A stretch of DNA of 64,000 nucleotides from Candidatus Haliotispira prima (GTDB lineage Bacteria > Spirochaetota > Spirochaetia > SP-2023). Positions 26,535 to 35,609 of the stretch are shown one piece after another; the first letter of the stretch is position 1, and each line of letters opens with the position of its first letter. A program made the translations under genes and the position numbers. The stretch is taken from the NCBI GenBank assembly GCA_029867005.1, contig CP123443.1, forward strand, positions 1,550,001-1,614,000, in the 5' to 3' direction. Below the pieces are notes generated by a model, which was not told where the DNA came from, made no database searches, and saw only the letters and a program-made list of their open reading frames with translations.

Positions 26535-29500
26535 CTACTTACCGTCCTGATACTTCTTAAAGTTCTCGGCCTGCTCGAAAATCTCTTTATAGACCTCGTC
26601 CCGGTCCACAGGCGGATAACCATTCTCAGCCAACAAAATAATCAGGGCAACTTTTAACTCGGCCTTTATGTCTGCACGGTGGCTCCAATCGGTGTATTGG
26701 GCCTTGTCATCCACCACCTTTTTGACCTCTTTGGCAAGCTTCAGCAGTTTATCCTCCGGGTATACAAAATCGTATTTCACCGTCAACGCTTTCAGAATGT
26801 CATAGAAGGCCTTTTCCTCGAAGTTGATTCCAAGGTCTTCAAACGAATCCTTTTCTTTTTTCAAAGCACCAATCAAGTCTATGATTTCCTCTGTGAAATC
26901 TTCCAAGACACTGCTGACAAGGACATCCTCTTCCTTGCGCTCGTTGTACTTTTCGACAAGGGATTTAAATTTCTCGGAGAAATCCATCCCCTTGATCCTG
27001 TTCACCTTTTTGAAATCATCGATGGCCTTTGCCAGCAATTGTTGTAGAAGCTTTATTTTGGTGTGGGGCAGCTTAATTTTTTCAATTTTAGCCAGATAGT
27101 CCTCATCAAAAATATCAAATTCCTTGCCGTGGTCTTCCCCCATTTTAAAAATCTCTTCAACGCCGTCACTTTGGAGTGCTGCCTCGATCATCTCGCGCAC
27201 ACGGGCATTCATTTGGGCCGTGTCAGGGGCATTGCCCTTTGTCAGCTTGAATACGATGGATCTTACGGCCAGATAGAAGTGAACATCATCACGTTCGGCC
27301 TGACAGAACTCCTCACTCCCACTGCAAATGTCATAGGCGGCCTTCAAACGCTTGACCAAATACATGAAACGTTTTTCCATCTCCTGAGTACACTGGACAA
27401 ACTCAGCAGCCATATTCAGGCACTCGAGCTGCCCAAGTGGCGAGCCCGAAAAGTAGGCAGTCCTGTCGAACCGGTAAAAAATCTTTCCGAGCAGGTCCAG
27501 ATGGTCTTTGACGGCGACAATGGACTGCCCGATCTCTTCAAAGTTGGAGTTCTCGGCCTTTGAATACTGGGCTAAAGCCTGATTCATTTGCCGCTTAATA
27601 CCGATATAATCGACTACCAAACCTTTTTCTTTGCCTTCAAACTTTCTGTTCACACGGGAAATGGTTTGAATCAAATTGTGCCGCTGCACCGGCTTATCAA
27701 TATAAATGGTATCCAGAAAAGGCACGTCAAAGCCGGTCAGCCACATATCAACCAGAATGGCTATTTTAAAGTTTGATTTCCCGTTTTTAAACTGCCTGTC
27801 CAGCTCTTTCCGATAGTCTTTACTTCCCAGAATATCGTAGAGCTCTTTTGGGTCATCTTTGCCACGGGTCATAATCATTTTTACCCGTTCGACAGGCTTG
27901 ATCTCTTTGCGCTCTTTCTCCGTCAGTTCCGCGCCTTCCTCACAGATCTTTATTTCGGCCCACTCCGGACGCAGCAAAATAAGCTCCTTGTAAAAGGCAT
28001 ACGCAATCTGCCTGCTCGAACTGACAAACATGGCCTTGCCCTTTACCGTAGAGCCCTCTGAAACCCGGTTTTCATAATGTTTCACAAAGTCCCCGGCCAA
28101 AGCCTTAATTCGGTCGGGGTCGCCCAGTATGGAGTTCATCCGGACATTCGCTTTTTTGCTTTCTTCAATCTGGTATTCCGATGCACCATCCTTGGCGCAC
28201 TGAGCATAGTAAGCTTCAATTTCCCCCAGTTTGCTGCTGTCCAGCAACACCTTTGCCGCCCGGCCTTCATAAACGATACGCACGGTAATCTCGTCCTTGA
28301 CGGACTCCGCCATGGTATAGGCATCCACCACTTGACCAAACACATCCAGAGTCGCGTCAATCGGAGTCCCGGTAAACCCGACATAGGTCGCATTGGGCAG
28401 TGAGTCGTGCAGGTACTTGGCAAAGCCATAAGTGCGCCGAACGCCCTCTTCCGTGGCCCGTACTTTCTGATCCAGATTGACCTGGCTGCGGTGAGCTTCA
28501 TCGGAAATACAGATCACATTGTTGCGGTCCGTCAAAAGCTCTGCATCCTCGGTAAACTTGTGGATTGTGCTGAGGAAGACACCGCCGCTGTTGCGGCCCT
28601 TGAGCAATTCCCGGAGATGCTGCCGGCTTTCCACACTGATTACCGACTCATCGCCGATATAGCCCTTGGCATTCGTGAAAGTCGTTGAAAGCTGGTCATC
28701 CAAATCCGTGCGATCCGTGATCATCACAATCGTGGGGCTTTTCAGTTCCACGCTGCGCATCAACAGCCGCGTCAGAAACAACATCGTCAGGCTCTTGCCG
28801 CAGCCCGTCGCGCCAAAATAGGTGCCGCCTTTGCCGTCCCCCTCGGGCTTCATCTCCCGCAGAATATTGGAATACAGTTTCGTCACCGCATAGTACTGCG
28901 GGTAGCGGCACAGAATTTTTTCCTCCGTGCGGGACACGTCCGGAACATAGACAAAGTTGCGGATCACATCACAGAGCGTGGAGCGGTTAAACAAGCCACC
29001 AATCATGGTATAAAGAGAATTAATACCATCCTGCGCGATTTGGCCGGCTTTGCCGGCCAAATCGGAATTCATGGATCTCCATGCGTAGAAAAACTGATAG
29101 GGCGCAAAGAAAGAACCGGCCTTATTATTGACACCGTCACTAATGATGCAAATCGCATTATATTTAAACAGCTCCGGAATATCCCGGCCGTAGCGGTCTG
29201 TCAGTTGAACATAGGCATCATGTATGGTGGCCTCTTCGCGGATGGCATTTTTGAATTCAAAGACCACCAGGGGCAAGCCGTTGATGTAAATAATGGCATC
29301 TGCTATCCGCTTTTCGGATCCGGTAATTTCAAACTGATTCACAACTTTATAAGTATTGTCGGTAGCGTTATATGCCGTGGATTCTTCGGCAACAACGGTC
29401 TCCATCTCTGTGGGCTTTGGCACCCGCAGCTCTGTCAGGCCCCGGTAGTCAATCAGCCGGATGTACAGGTCTTTTTGGCTGCGGTCTTCACGCTTCAGCA

Positions 29501-29774
29501 AAAAACCGTCAGAAACCATCTTCATGATTTGTTTGTTGCTTTCGTAGAGATCGGACGCGGAAAAGGCCTCTAACTTTCGGATGATCGAATCAATCTCATT
29601 TGCGGTGATATTGTCGGCCGTATGGCTCCGAAACAGGTACGCCTTTAGATCTTCCCTGAGCAGAACCTCATTGGGTTCTCTTACAATCGTTTGCCCAAGA
29701 ACGTGCTCATAGCCCTCAATTTTCAAAAGTTCGATGATAGCCGCTTCCAGTTTGGTTTCGGTAAATTTACTCAT
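26535..29774 (-). CDS. hsdR: Type I restriction enzyme, motor/nuclease subunit HsdR
   Basis: 1079 residues from ATG 29774, overlapping the preceding stop by 8 bases. N-terminal PD-(D/E)XK nuclease: ADAIIYINGLPLVVFEFKNA (about 165-185). SF2 translocase: Walker A YFGATGCGKSLTML (about 318-330), TDRTDLDDQL, DEAH box ICISDEAHRSQ, VGFTGTPID, and motifs V and VI around VDMWLTGFDVPFLDTI and QTISRVNR. The helical C terminus binds HsdM/HsdS. Together with hsdM (36.0 kb) and the hsdS genes it forms a complete type I system. hsdM and hsdR lie 6 kb apart, separated by accessory genes. Confidence 0.94.
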   Translation of the reverse strand: MSKFTETKLEAAIIELLKIEGYEHVLGQTIVREPNEVLLREDLKAYLFRSHTADNITANEIDSIIRKLEAFSASDLYESNKQIMKMVSDGFLLKREDRSQKDLYIRLIDYRGLTELRVPKPTEMETVVAEESTAYNATDNTYKVVNQFEITGSEKRIADAIIYINGLPLVVFEFKNAIREEATIHDAYVQLTDRYGRDIPELFKYNAICIISDGVNNKAGSFFAPYQFFYAWRSMNSDLAGKAGQIAQDGINSLYTMIGGLFNRSTLCDVIRNFVYVPDVSRTEEKILCRYPQYYAVTKLYSNILREMKPEGDGKGGTYFGATGCGKSLTMLFLTRLLMRSVELKSPTIVMITDRTDLDDQLSTTFTNAKGYIGDESVISVESRQHLRELLKGRNSGGVFLSTIHKFTEDAELLTDRNNVICISDEAHRSQVNLDQKVRATEEGVRRTYGFAKYLHDSLPNATYVGFTGTPIDATLDVFGQVVDAYTMAESVKDEITVRIVYEGRAAKVLLDSSKLGEIEAYYAQCAKDGASEYQIEESKKANVRMNSILGDPDRIKALAGDFVKHYENRVSEGSTVKGKAMFVSSSRQIAYAFYKELILLRPEWAEIKICEEGAELTEKERKEIKPVERVKMIMTRGKDDPKELYDILGSKDYRKELDRQFKNGKSNFKIAILVDMWLTGFDVPFLDTIYIDKPVQRHNLIQTISRVNRKFEGKEKGLVVDYIGIKRQMNQALAQYSKAENSNFEEIGQSIVAVKDHLDLLGKIFYRFDRTAYFSGSPLGQLECLNMAAEFVQCTQEMEKRFMYLVKRLKAAYDICSGSEEFCQAERDDVHFYLAVRSIVFKLTKGNAPDTAQMNARVREMIEAALQSDGVEEIFKMGEDHGKEFDIFDEDYLAKIEKIKLPHTKIKLLQQLLAKAIDDFKKVNRIKGMDFSEKFKSLVEKYNERKEEDVLVSSVLEDFTEEIIDLIGALKKEKDSFEDLGINFEEKAFYDILKALTVKYDFVYPEDKLLKLAKEVKKVVDDKAQYTDWSHRADIKAELKVALIILLAENGYPPVDRDEVYKEIFEQAENFKKYQDGK

Positions 29775-31473
29775 CAATCACCTCCCAATGCCCCCCTTTG
29801 GCAGGGCCCACTCGCTTAATCCAACCATGATCTTTTAGATACTTGATATTCTTTTCAATGCTGGTTGAACCAATACCTACGATCTCTACCAGGCTGGCTT
29901 GGCTGACGGTAGGGTTATTCCGCATGGTATTCAGAATCTTTTTGCGATTTTCACCCATCTTTCCACGCTCTTTCACCCCTCCTTTACCGTCCTTTTCACC
30001 CCTCTTTTTATCTTCTTTCACCCCTCTTTTATCATCTTTTTCACCCCTCTTTTCATCTTCTTCTACCCCTCTTTTATCTCCATTTTCACCCTCCTTTATA
30101 CTCTTTTCCACCCCTCTTTTATCATCTTTTTCATATCTCTCTCCACCTTCTTTCACCCCTATTGTATCATCCTTTTCACGCCTCTTTTCATCTTCTTTTA
30201 GCCCCCCTTTATCTCCATTTCCACCCCTCTTTTCACCCCTCTTTTCAACCTCTTTTACCCCTCTTTCATCTCGTTTTTCACCCCTCTTTTCACCTTCTGT
30301 CACCCCTCCTCTACCTCCTTTTTCACCCCTCTTTTCAATTTCTTTTACCCCTCTTTTACTTTCTTTCAGAGACTCAATATAGCCTTCTGTAAATTTAAAA
30401 CAGACTTCCAAAAAATTCTCACTGAAACAAAAAATGTCCTGAGAGTAGGCATGAAGGATTCGGTCCACGCCGGAGCCCAATTGCTCAACCAGTTTCAGAT
30501 CTCTGTATATACGCATGATTTCCCGATTCCGGACCATGGAGCGACCATCAAAAAATTCTTCTTTACTAAGACCGGAAATCAGCCCTCCATAAGAAGTAAT
30601 TGTAAGACGATCCGCATAAATCTCCACCACAGGTGTCACTTCGCAGGTATAATCATTGTGTACCATGGCATTAATCAATGCCTCTCGCAGGGCTCTTCTA
30701 TCGATCATGCTCTTTTGCAACCGCCGGGCCCCACCAGTGATTTTCGTGAAGGTCTTGTTTTCAACTTCCAGCTTATCCAGAACCCGGTCAGTTGCCTTGA
30801 TTAACGAACAGTAGCCATACTCTTCATTCTCCATCAGATCAACTTTGTCGGTTCCTGCATACTTGGCGACTTTGATCGACACCCTGTTTTCGTCCGCCAG
30901 CAGGTAGGCCACATAGTTCAATTCGCCATTAGGGGTATAAAGATCGAGGTTTTCCGGAAAGTATTCATTTACCGGCAAATCTTTTTCATCGTAATAAATT
31001 TTAAGTTGATTGAAACTCAGTTTGGCCATAGGTGATGGGATATTTCGCAGAGAATTACGAGTGCGGGAGGCATAGAGCCGATCAATCAGTTTCGTGGTGA
31101 GCTGTTGGGTGCCTGTGCCAATTCGGATATGCGCACCTGCCGGAGAGAGACCGTATTTTTTAAGATAGTACGGTTTTTCCGTGCCTCGGGTCACAATGAT
31201 GCGAATCACCGGTTTGCCTTGGATATCCTGTGTCACCACATCAAAAAAGCCAAGTGTCGTGGGCAGAATATTGTTTTTAATGCGGTCGGTAATGGCAAGT
31301 GGCAGTTTGTCAGGGTCATTTACGCCAATAACGGTGCCGTCATTCTCCACGCCGATATAGATGTGCCCACCCTTGGCAGAATTCAAAAATGCCACGACTT
31401 CTTTTTCAAAGGTATCGGTCAGTTCCCGCTTAAATTCGGTGCCTTCGTCTTCGTAGGGGTGAAAGGTGGCCAT
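29767..31473 (-). CDS. AlbA_2/Schlafen-type ATP-binding regulator with a charged repeat insert
   Basis: 568 residues. N-terminal AlbA_2 (Schlafen AAA-4) domain: DEGTEFKRELTDTFEKEVVAFLNSAKGG and YIGVENDGTVIGVND. Next a HATPase-like segment RREALINAMVHNDYT-type (here REALINAMVHNDYTCEV) and EQLGSGVDRILHAY. Residues about 370-510 are a Lys/Glu/Asp/Gly repeat (RGVKEDEKRGEKDDK type). The C terminus is a winged helix: NTMRNNPTVSQASLVEIVGIGSTSIEKNIKYLKDHGWI. Such proteins often sit between hsdS and hsdR and are annotated as transcriptional regulators or helicase-like; a regulatory or defence role here is inferred. Coupled to hsdR by an 8-base overlap. Confidence 0.85.
   Translation of the reverse strand: MATFHPYEDEGTEFKRELTDTFEKEVVAFLNSAKGGHIYIGVENDGTVIGVNDPDKLPLAITDRIKNNILPTTLGFFDVVTQDIQGKPVIRIIVTRGTEKPYYLKKYGLSPAGAHIRIGTGTQQLTTKLIDRLYASRTRNSLRNIPSPMAKLSFNQLKIYYDEKDLPVNEYFPENLDLYTPNGELNYVAYLLADENRVSIKVAKYAGTDKVDLMENEEYGYCSLIKATDRVLDKLEVENKTFTKITGGARRLQKSMIDRRALREALINAMVHNDYTCEVTPVVEIYADRLTITSYGGLISGLSKEEFFDGRSMVRNREIMRIYRDLKLVEQLGSGVDRILHAYSQDIFCFSENFLEVCFKFTEGYIESLKESKRGVKEIEKRGEKGGRGGVTEGEKRGEKRDERGVKEVEKRGEKRGGNGDKGGLKEDEKRREKDDTIGVKEGGERYEKDDKRGVEKSIKEGENGDKRGVEEDEKRGEKDDKRGVKEDKKRGEKDGKGGVKERGKMGENRKKILNTMRNNPTVSQASLVEIVGIGSTSIEKNIKYLKDHGWIKRVGPAKGGHWEVIDE
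29960..30360 (-). repeat. Imperfect 15/30-bp repeats coding a charged linker
   Basis: Tandem CACCCCTCTTTTATC-like units (plus-strand reading), all multiples of three, encode RGVKE/DEKRGEK repeats in the gene above. The protein can lengthen or shorten without losing frame. Confidence 0.85.
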
Positions 31474-31565
31474 GATTTGTCCCTTTTCCTTTGGCTAACG
31501 TAGAATAGAACCCCGGAGCAGCATCCCCAAGTTTTATTTTATATCTATTCATCATTGACTATACC

Positions 31566-31726
31566 GAACGGAAACCGGCGTTTTCAAGCACCGTTTGTGC
31601 TGGGCCCTTGTCTTCTTTGGATAGCTTGGGTCAGCACAGGAATATTCTGTTTTCCTATTTTCCGGCAAACAATATCGGTCTTAATCAACACGTCCCGGGG
31701 CGGATAGTGGGGTTTGGGTGAGTTTT
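31566..31726. repeat. R2: flank repeat after the DUF4917 gene
   Basis: Partner of R1 (21080-21240). It ends at the DUF4917 stop codon. No gene is visible in 31474-31724. Confidence 0.8.
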
Positions 31727-32999
31727 ATTGATTATGCCTTTGACCCTTATTTTCCATATCATAGGACACGGTTTGATAGTCAAATAAAGTAATTTCTTTC
31801 AATGGAAATAAATCTGTTGCTTTTTGTAAATCTTGTTCCTTTTGTTCTATAGTACTTGAAATATATACTTTATCAATTTGCGAATGATTAATGGCATTAA
31901 AAATATGCCCATCATTTTCAGCAAGTGAACTACCAAAAATAACAATTGAACCTGATAAGGAAGCTAATACTTCAGAACATTTTTTTAAGTAGGTATTGTC
32001 AGCAATTTGCTTTTCTTTTTCTTCTTGGCCATTGGTCAATATGCACACAATATCTTTTTCTTCTGCATTTATAATATTTCCGAATCTTTCATACAGTGCT
32101 TTATCTTGTTTTTGGGTTATCTTTTTTATTGTTCCTCTATCTTTATAGATATGAAAACTCCCATGTAAAAAAAATATATTTTGATCTGGATTTATATCAA
32201 ACAATTCTTTACTAAAACCATCATTTAGATTAGTTAATTTTGAATTTTCTTTTTCTTCTTCTAATATTAGATCGGAAGCTTTTTCTATATCTCCGGCACT
32301 CCAACCCTTATTAGATCTTTTAGCCCAAAGCTTAATCTGGCTCTGAAAATAACTTTTTGTTATTTTATTTAGATCAATTTTTACAGTATTATCATTAGTA
32401 CCTATAAAAGAACGCCCATTTTTTCTTATATTTTGAATTTCCTTATAAATATTATTTTGATTCTGATCTAAGTCTTCTCTTTGAAATAACTCTGTATTCT
32501 GAAATGCAACTGTTGGTTGTTTTTCATCTGCTGTTTTTTTAAATTTCATTAAAAGAAGATATAGGAAATTATCATAATTGAGTGTGAAGTAATTAGAAAA
32601 ATTTTTAAATAATAAATATATATTTTTATTGTTTTCTTGATAAATCTCTTTTACATTTTCTTTAACAATACTTGAGGCAGATTTCATAAAGTCAAATTTG
32701 ACCTTATTTTCTATATAAGACTCTAAGAATTTTTTTATCTCAGATCCTTCTCCTAGTAGAGATTGTTTCATTTTTCCAATGAGCTTTTCGATATCATAAG
32801 AATCTTGTTCTATTTCAGCTGCAATCTTTTTATAAACAGGTTCTTCATCTTGCATTCTTGTAAAAATACTTTTGTAATCAGTAGAAATACCTAAAGAATT
32901 ATTAAAGCCATTACCTAACAGCAGATGACATTCTTGTTTCCTTGCTTCTAATTCTTCTAAAAGTTCAGAATAGCTTATTATTATAGTACTTTGACTCAT
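31725..32999 (-). CDS. SIR2-like DUF4917 family protein
   Basis: 424 residues, strikingly AT-rich compared with its neighbours, a sign of recent transfer. SIR2-like features in order: LLLGNGFNNSLGIST (nucleotide-binding loop, residues 27-40), FSNYFTLNYDNFLYLLLM, FFLHGSFHIYKD, and SIVIFGSSLAENDGHIFNAI. This is the DUF4917 pattern. SIR2-like proteins in defence islands commonly deplete NAD+ on infection; the catalytic set here cannot be confirmed by eye. The phosphatase-like gene lies just upstream (89-base gap), and the two probably form one cargo, followed by R2. Confidence 0.75.
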   Translation of the reverse strand: MSQSTIIISYSELLEELEARKQECHLLLGNGFNNSLGISTDYKSIFTRMQDEEPVYKKIAAEIEQDSYDIEKLIGKMKQSLLGEGSEIKKFLESYIENKVKFDFMKSASSIVKENVKEIYQENNKNIYLLFKNFSNYFTLNYDNFLYLLLMKFKKTADEKQPTVAFQNTELFQREDLDQNQNNIYKEIQNIRKNGRSFIGTNDNTVKIDLNKITKSYFQSQIKLWAKRSNKGWSAGDIEKASDLILEEEKENSKLTNLNDGFSKELFDINPDQNIFFLHGSFHIYKDRGTIKKITQKQDKALYERFGNIINAEEKDIVCILTNGQEEKEKQIADNTYLKKCSEVLASLSGSIVIFGSSLAENDGHIFNAINHSQIDKVYISSTIEQKEQDLQKATDLFPLKEITLFDYQTVSYDMENKGQRHNQ

Positions 33000-33030
33000 A
33001 TATCACTTCCTCTTTTTCCCAAGTTTTTTC

Positions 33031-33077
33031 CCTGGCAGTTCAATAATGGCTTATTATAGCTTATCTTCGGTCAATTT
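33031..33077. repeat. R3a: direct repeat before the DUF4917 gene
   Basis: CAGTTCAATAATGGCTTATTATAGCTTATC-type 47-base repeat, paired with 33688-33734. The two copies bracket the phosphatase-like gene. Confidence 0.75.
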
Positions 33078-33087
33078 CATAATTTCC

Positions 33088-33567
33088 TTATAACCAACGA
33101 TTTTGGATATATTCTAAATTTCCACGCTTGGGTAAATAGTCGTTGTAATAGCGTGATTTAAACTCTGTAATTACATTTTTTTTCTCAATTAACTCATTTT
33201 CAAGTAAATACATTAATGCAATTGACGGGCTTCTTGACTCACCTAAACTACAGTAAATAAATACAATTTCATTATTATCTAATGAACTCTTAATAAAACT
33301 TAATGCGGAGTTTACCATATCGTCATTAACATAAGCAGGGTTATCCCCATCGATCATGTTTAAGTAAATAGCGTTATTAGTTTGTTTGAACAGATAATGA
33401 GGGTTGTCTTTATTACAACCTCTACCAGACCAACCAACTACAGATTGATGAGTAACAAATCCTGAAGCACGATTAAGAGCACAGACAATTTTCATACCTT
33501 CGCTAACAGCTTGCTGATGCTCTTCTTTGGTTCCTACATATATGTTCCAATTTCCGATTTTCTGCAT
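33088..33567 (-). CDS. Dual-specificity/tyrosine phosphatase-like protein
   Basis: 159 residues. The phosphatase signature C-x5-R is present as IYCSLGESRSPSIALMYL (Cys106, Arg112, Ser113), with Tyr in place of the usual His before Cys. Asp73 or Asp75 in NMIDGDNPAYV may be the general acid. The remaining pattern (WNIYVGTKEEHQQAV, ALSFIKSSLDNNEIVFIYC) fits a cysteine-phosphatase fold. Substrate unknown: protein or nucleotide phosphates are both possible. It is flanked by the direct repeats R3a and R3b and precedes the SIR2-like gene. Confidence 0.8.
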   Translation of the reverse strand: MQKIGNWNIYVGTKEEHQQAVSEGMKIVCALNRASGFVTHQSVVGWSGRGCNKDNPHYLFKQTNNAIYLNMIDGDNPAYVNDDMVNSALSFIKSSLDNNEIVFIYCSLGESRSPSIALMYLLENELIEKKNVITEFKSRYYNDYLPKRGNLEYIQNRWL

Positions 33568-33687
33568 ATTTAACTATCCCTAATGGTTAATGAGTAATCA
33601 CCGCAATACATTAAAAGTAACTAAGATATAGTTTCTTTTAATGCTCTTCCTTCGCTTCCCCACGAGCATGGGGGTAGCCTTGTTGTT

Positions 33688-33734
33688 CCGGCAGTTCAAT
33701 AAGGGCTTGTTATAGCTTATCTTCGGTGAATTGC
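33688..33734. repeat. R3b: direct repeat after hsdS2
   Basis: Second copy of R3; see 33031-33077. Confidence 0.75.
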
Positions 33735-33776
33735 ATTCGTTAAGCCTTTGACCCTTCTTTTTCCGCATCCCCAACC

Positions 33777-33842
33777 AATAATAAACGATTCTTCTTTTTA
33801 TAGCAAGAACAACCTTAGCCGGACAACAAACACCCATACCGG
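33777..33842. repeat. R4b: shared 3' flank of hsdS2
   Basis: Second copy of R4 (23755-23821), in the same orientation and again lying between an hsdS stop and a defence cargo. Confidence 0.8.
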
Positions 33843-33922
33843 CACCCATACCAATTCCCACCGGTACCCTTCCCCCGGGCCAACCATCATCGGCCTACCC
33901 TTTTATTATTCCGGTACTATTA

Positions 33923-35563
33923 TCACACTATTCTTTCCCCATCCCCAACACGCAACTCACCGGAAATGAGTTTTGGTAAAAGAGTGTCCCGGAGTTTGGT
34001 AAGTGTTTCATTTTGCTTCTCATTGAAAAATTGCTTATCTCTATAGACCTGCACCGCGTCCGAGAACTCTTTACAAACCTCTAGTGATAGAGGAAACTTC
34101 ATCTGTTTATTTTTTAATGCCGTGTAAGTAATCTGAGGCTGTGCCGACCCACTAACACAATCTGAAAAGTTTTCACTCAGGAAATATAGGTATAAAAAAT
34201 ATTCTGAGCCAAATTTAGCGGTGCAAGCAAATGAGTTATTAGAGACCCACGCACTAGATTTTGTAGTTTTAATTAGACCGCAATTTGAGCCCCTACATGT
34301 CATTAATGTTATGGGTTCATCGTAAGCCTTTTTCTGACTGTACCCGAGAATCCCATTCCCGCCCCAAACAGGATATTTGTGAGTTTCATCAGGCTTTTCT
34401 TCCATTTCATTCTTAGCGAGATAGCGACCCTGCTTGGTGGTAACAAGATTTTCGAATGTCACAGATTCCCAACCCCTCGGAATCCAACCCATTTCTTTAG
34501 TATGTGTAAATTCCGCAGGGAAAAGCTTCCGGACATCTTCCGGCAACGGTTTCCAGCCCTCTCCGAGGGCCTTGCGCAATTCCGCCCGTGCTTGCAACTC
34601 CTCCGGAATCTTATTCCCGGCGGCCAGAGCGTTATCGATCACCGGATCAAAATTTACAAACCAACTTTGAAACAATGCCTGGGCCATGCCCTCCAATGTT
34701 GCATTCATTTGGCGGTTTAGTTCTATTTTGTCATCTAATGAGCCCAAAATATGGGCTATGGCTTTTTGTTCGGGGAGGGGTGGGAGATTTAATTCAAATT
34801 TAGAACAATCTCCTACCCTAATATGACTTACAACTGAACCCGAACCTTCATGTAAATAAAATTGGTGTTGCAGGTCATGGGAGAGAAAACTATACAGCAA
34901 AAACCTCGGATCGAGCTGATTCTTATCAGCTCTGTACTGCATGATCCTTTGGCCCAGGAATATCTTTGAGTCGGTTTTTACTATACCTACTTGACCAAGA
35001 GGAGCCTCGCGCGTTAGTAATACATCATCTCTTTCCACCTGAGCTCTTCCTGTCCACTTGCGAAAAACATCCTCCTCAACATAACGACACCCATCAAGAG
35101 ATACTCGCCCATCTTTAATGTTGGGAGTTCTTATCATGCGAAAGGGTGTTTCTTGTTCGACAACCGGAGCTGTTTTGTTGACACAATCGACAATCAACTC
35201 ACACACATCAGCAATCAAAACTCTAGGCCACCCACTCGGCACTCCCTGCTCTTCTTTCCACGCTTGCAGAAGGACCCGCTCGGCCTGGATATTCTCACGG
35301 AATTGTTCAGGAATCTCATCCCACAAAAAGAAATCGACACGGAAAGGAAGCCGGCTCTCCTCAAAGGCTTCCCGGAGACTGGCGGCTGCGATTTTCTGTG
35401 AGGTAAAGGCGACCATATCGAGGTCGGACGATGGTTTGGATGTAAATTTGACGCGGGAGCCATAGGCCCAGACTTCTGTGCCGGGCAAGTAGCGTTTCAG
35501 GAGTTCTGTAATCTCTTTTCTTTGCGCAAGTGTCAAATCAATATTATCACGTTCAATACCCAT
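33923..35563 (-). CDS. hsdS: MNT nucleotidyltransferase fused to type I specificity subunit HsdS (copy 2)
   Basis: 546 residues in one frame. Residues 1-about 105 are a minimal nucleotidyltransferase (MNT): VWAYGSRVKFTSKPSSDLDM (Gly35-Ser36, Asp47, Asp49) and a third Asp77 in FRVDFF. From residue about 108 it is HsdS: TRD1 (LIVDCVNKTAPVVEQETPFR, MIRTPNIKDGRVS), the central conserved region with LPEQKAIAHILGSLDDKIEL, TRD2 (KYPVWGGNGILGYSQKK) and LRDTLLPKLISGELRVGDG. An in-frame GTG at residue 108 (GTGCCGAGTGGGTGG, aligning with the ATG of hsdS1) could also start a stand-alone HsdS. The HEPN partner is encoded just upstream. Confidence 0.88.
   Translation of the reverse strand: MGIERDNIDLTLAQRKEITELLKRYLPGTEVWAYGSRVKFTSKPSSDLDMVAFTSQKIAAASLREAFEESRLPFRVDFFLWDEIPEQFRENIQAERVLLQAWKEEQGVPSGWPRVLIADVCELIVDCVNKTAPVVEQETPFRMIRTPNIKDGRVSLDGCRYVEEDVFRKWTGRAQVERDDVLLTREAPLGQVGIVKTDSKIFLGQRIMQYRADKNQLDPRFLLYSFLSHDLQHQFYLHEGSGSVVSHIRVGDCSKFELNLPPLPEQKAIAHILGSLDDKIELNRQMNATLEGMAQALFQSWFVNFDPVIDNALAAGNKIPEELQARAELRKALGEGWKPLPEDVRKLFPAEFTHTKEMGWIPRGWESVTFENLVTTKQGRYLAKNEMEEKPDETHKYPVWGGNGILGYSQKKAYDEPITLMTCRGSNCGLIKTTKSSAWVSNNSFACTAKFGSEYFLYLYFLSENFSDCVSGSAQPQITYTALKNKQMKFPLSLEVCKEFSDAVQVYRDKQFFNEKQNETLTKLRDTLLPKLISGELRVGDGERIV
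34471..34785 (-). repeat. hsdS central conserved segment, copy 2
   Basis: Direct repeat of 24431-24741 and 42091-42408. Confidence 0.85.
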
Positions 35564-35609
35564 TATTCCCCATTATTTTCTATTATTTCCTATTATTCCC
35601 CGCTATATC

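Larger units (their letters stand above)
33568..33922. other. Repeat-rich spacer between hsdS2 and the phosphatase gene
   Basis: 355 bases without a supportable gene. It holds R3b (33688-33734), R4b (33777-33842), and a CACC/CCGG-rich stretch (33824-33880). These repeats are shared with the spacers near 23.7 kb and 33.0 kb. Confidence 0.7.
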
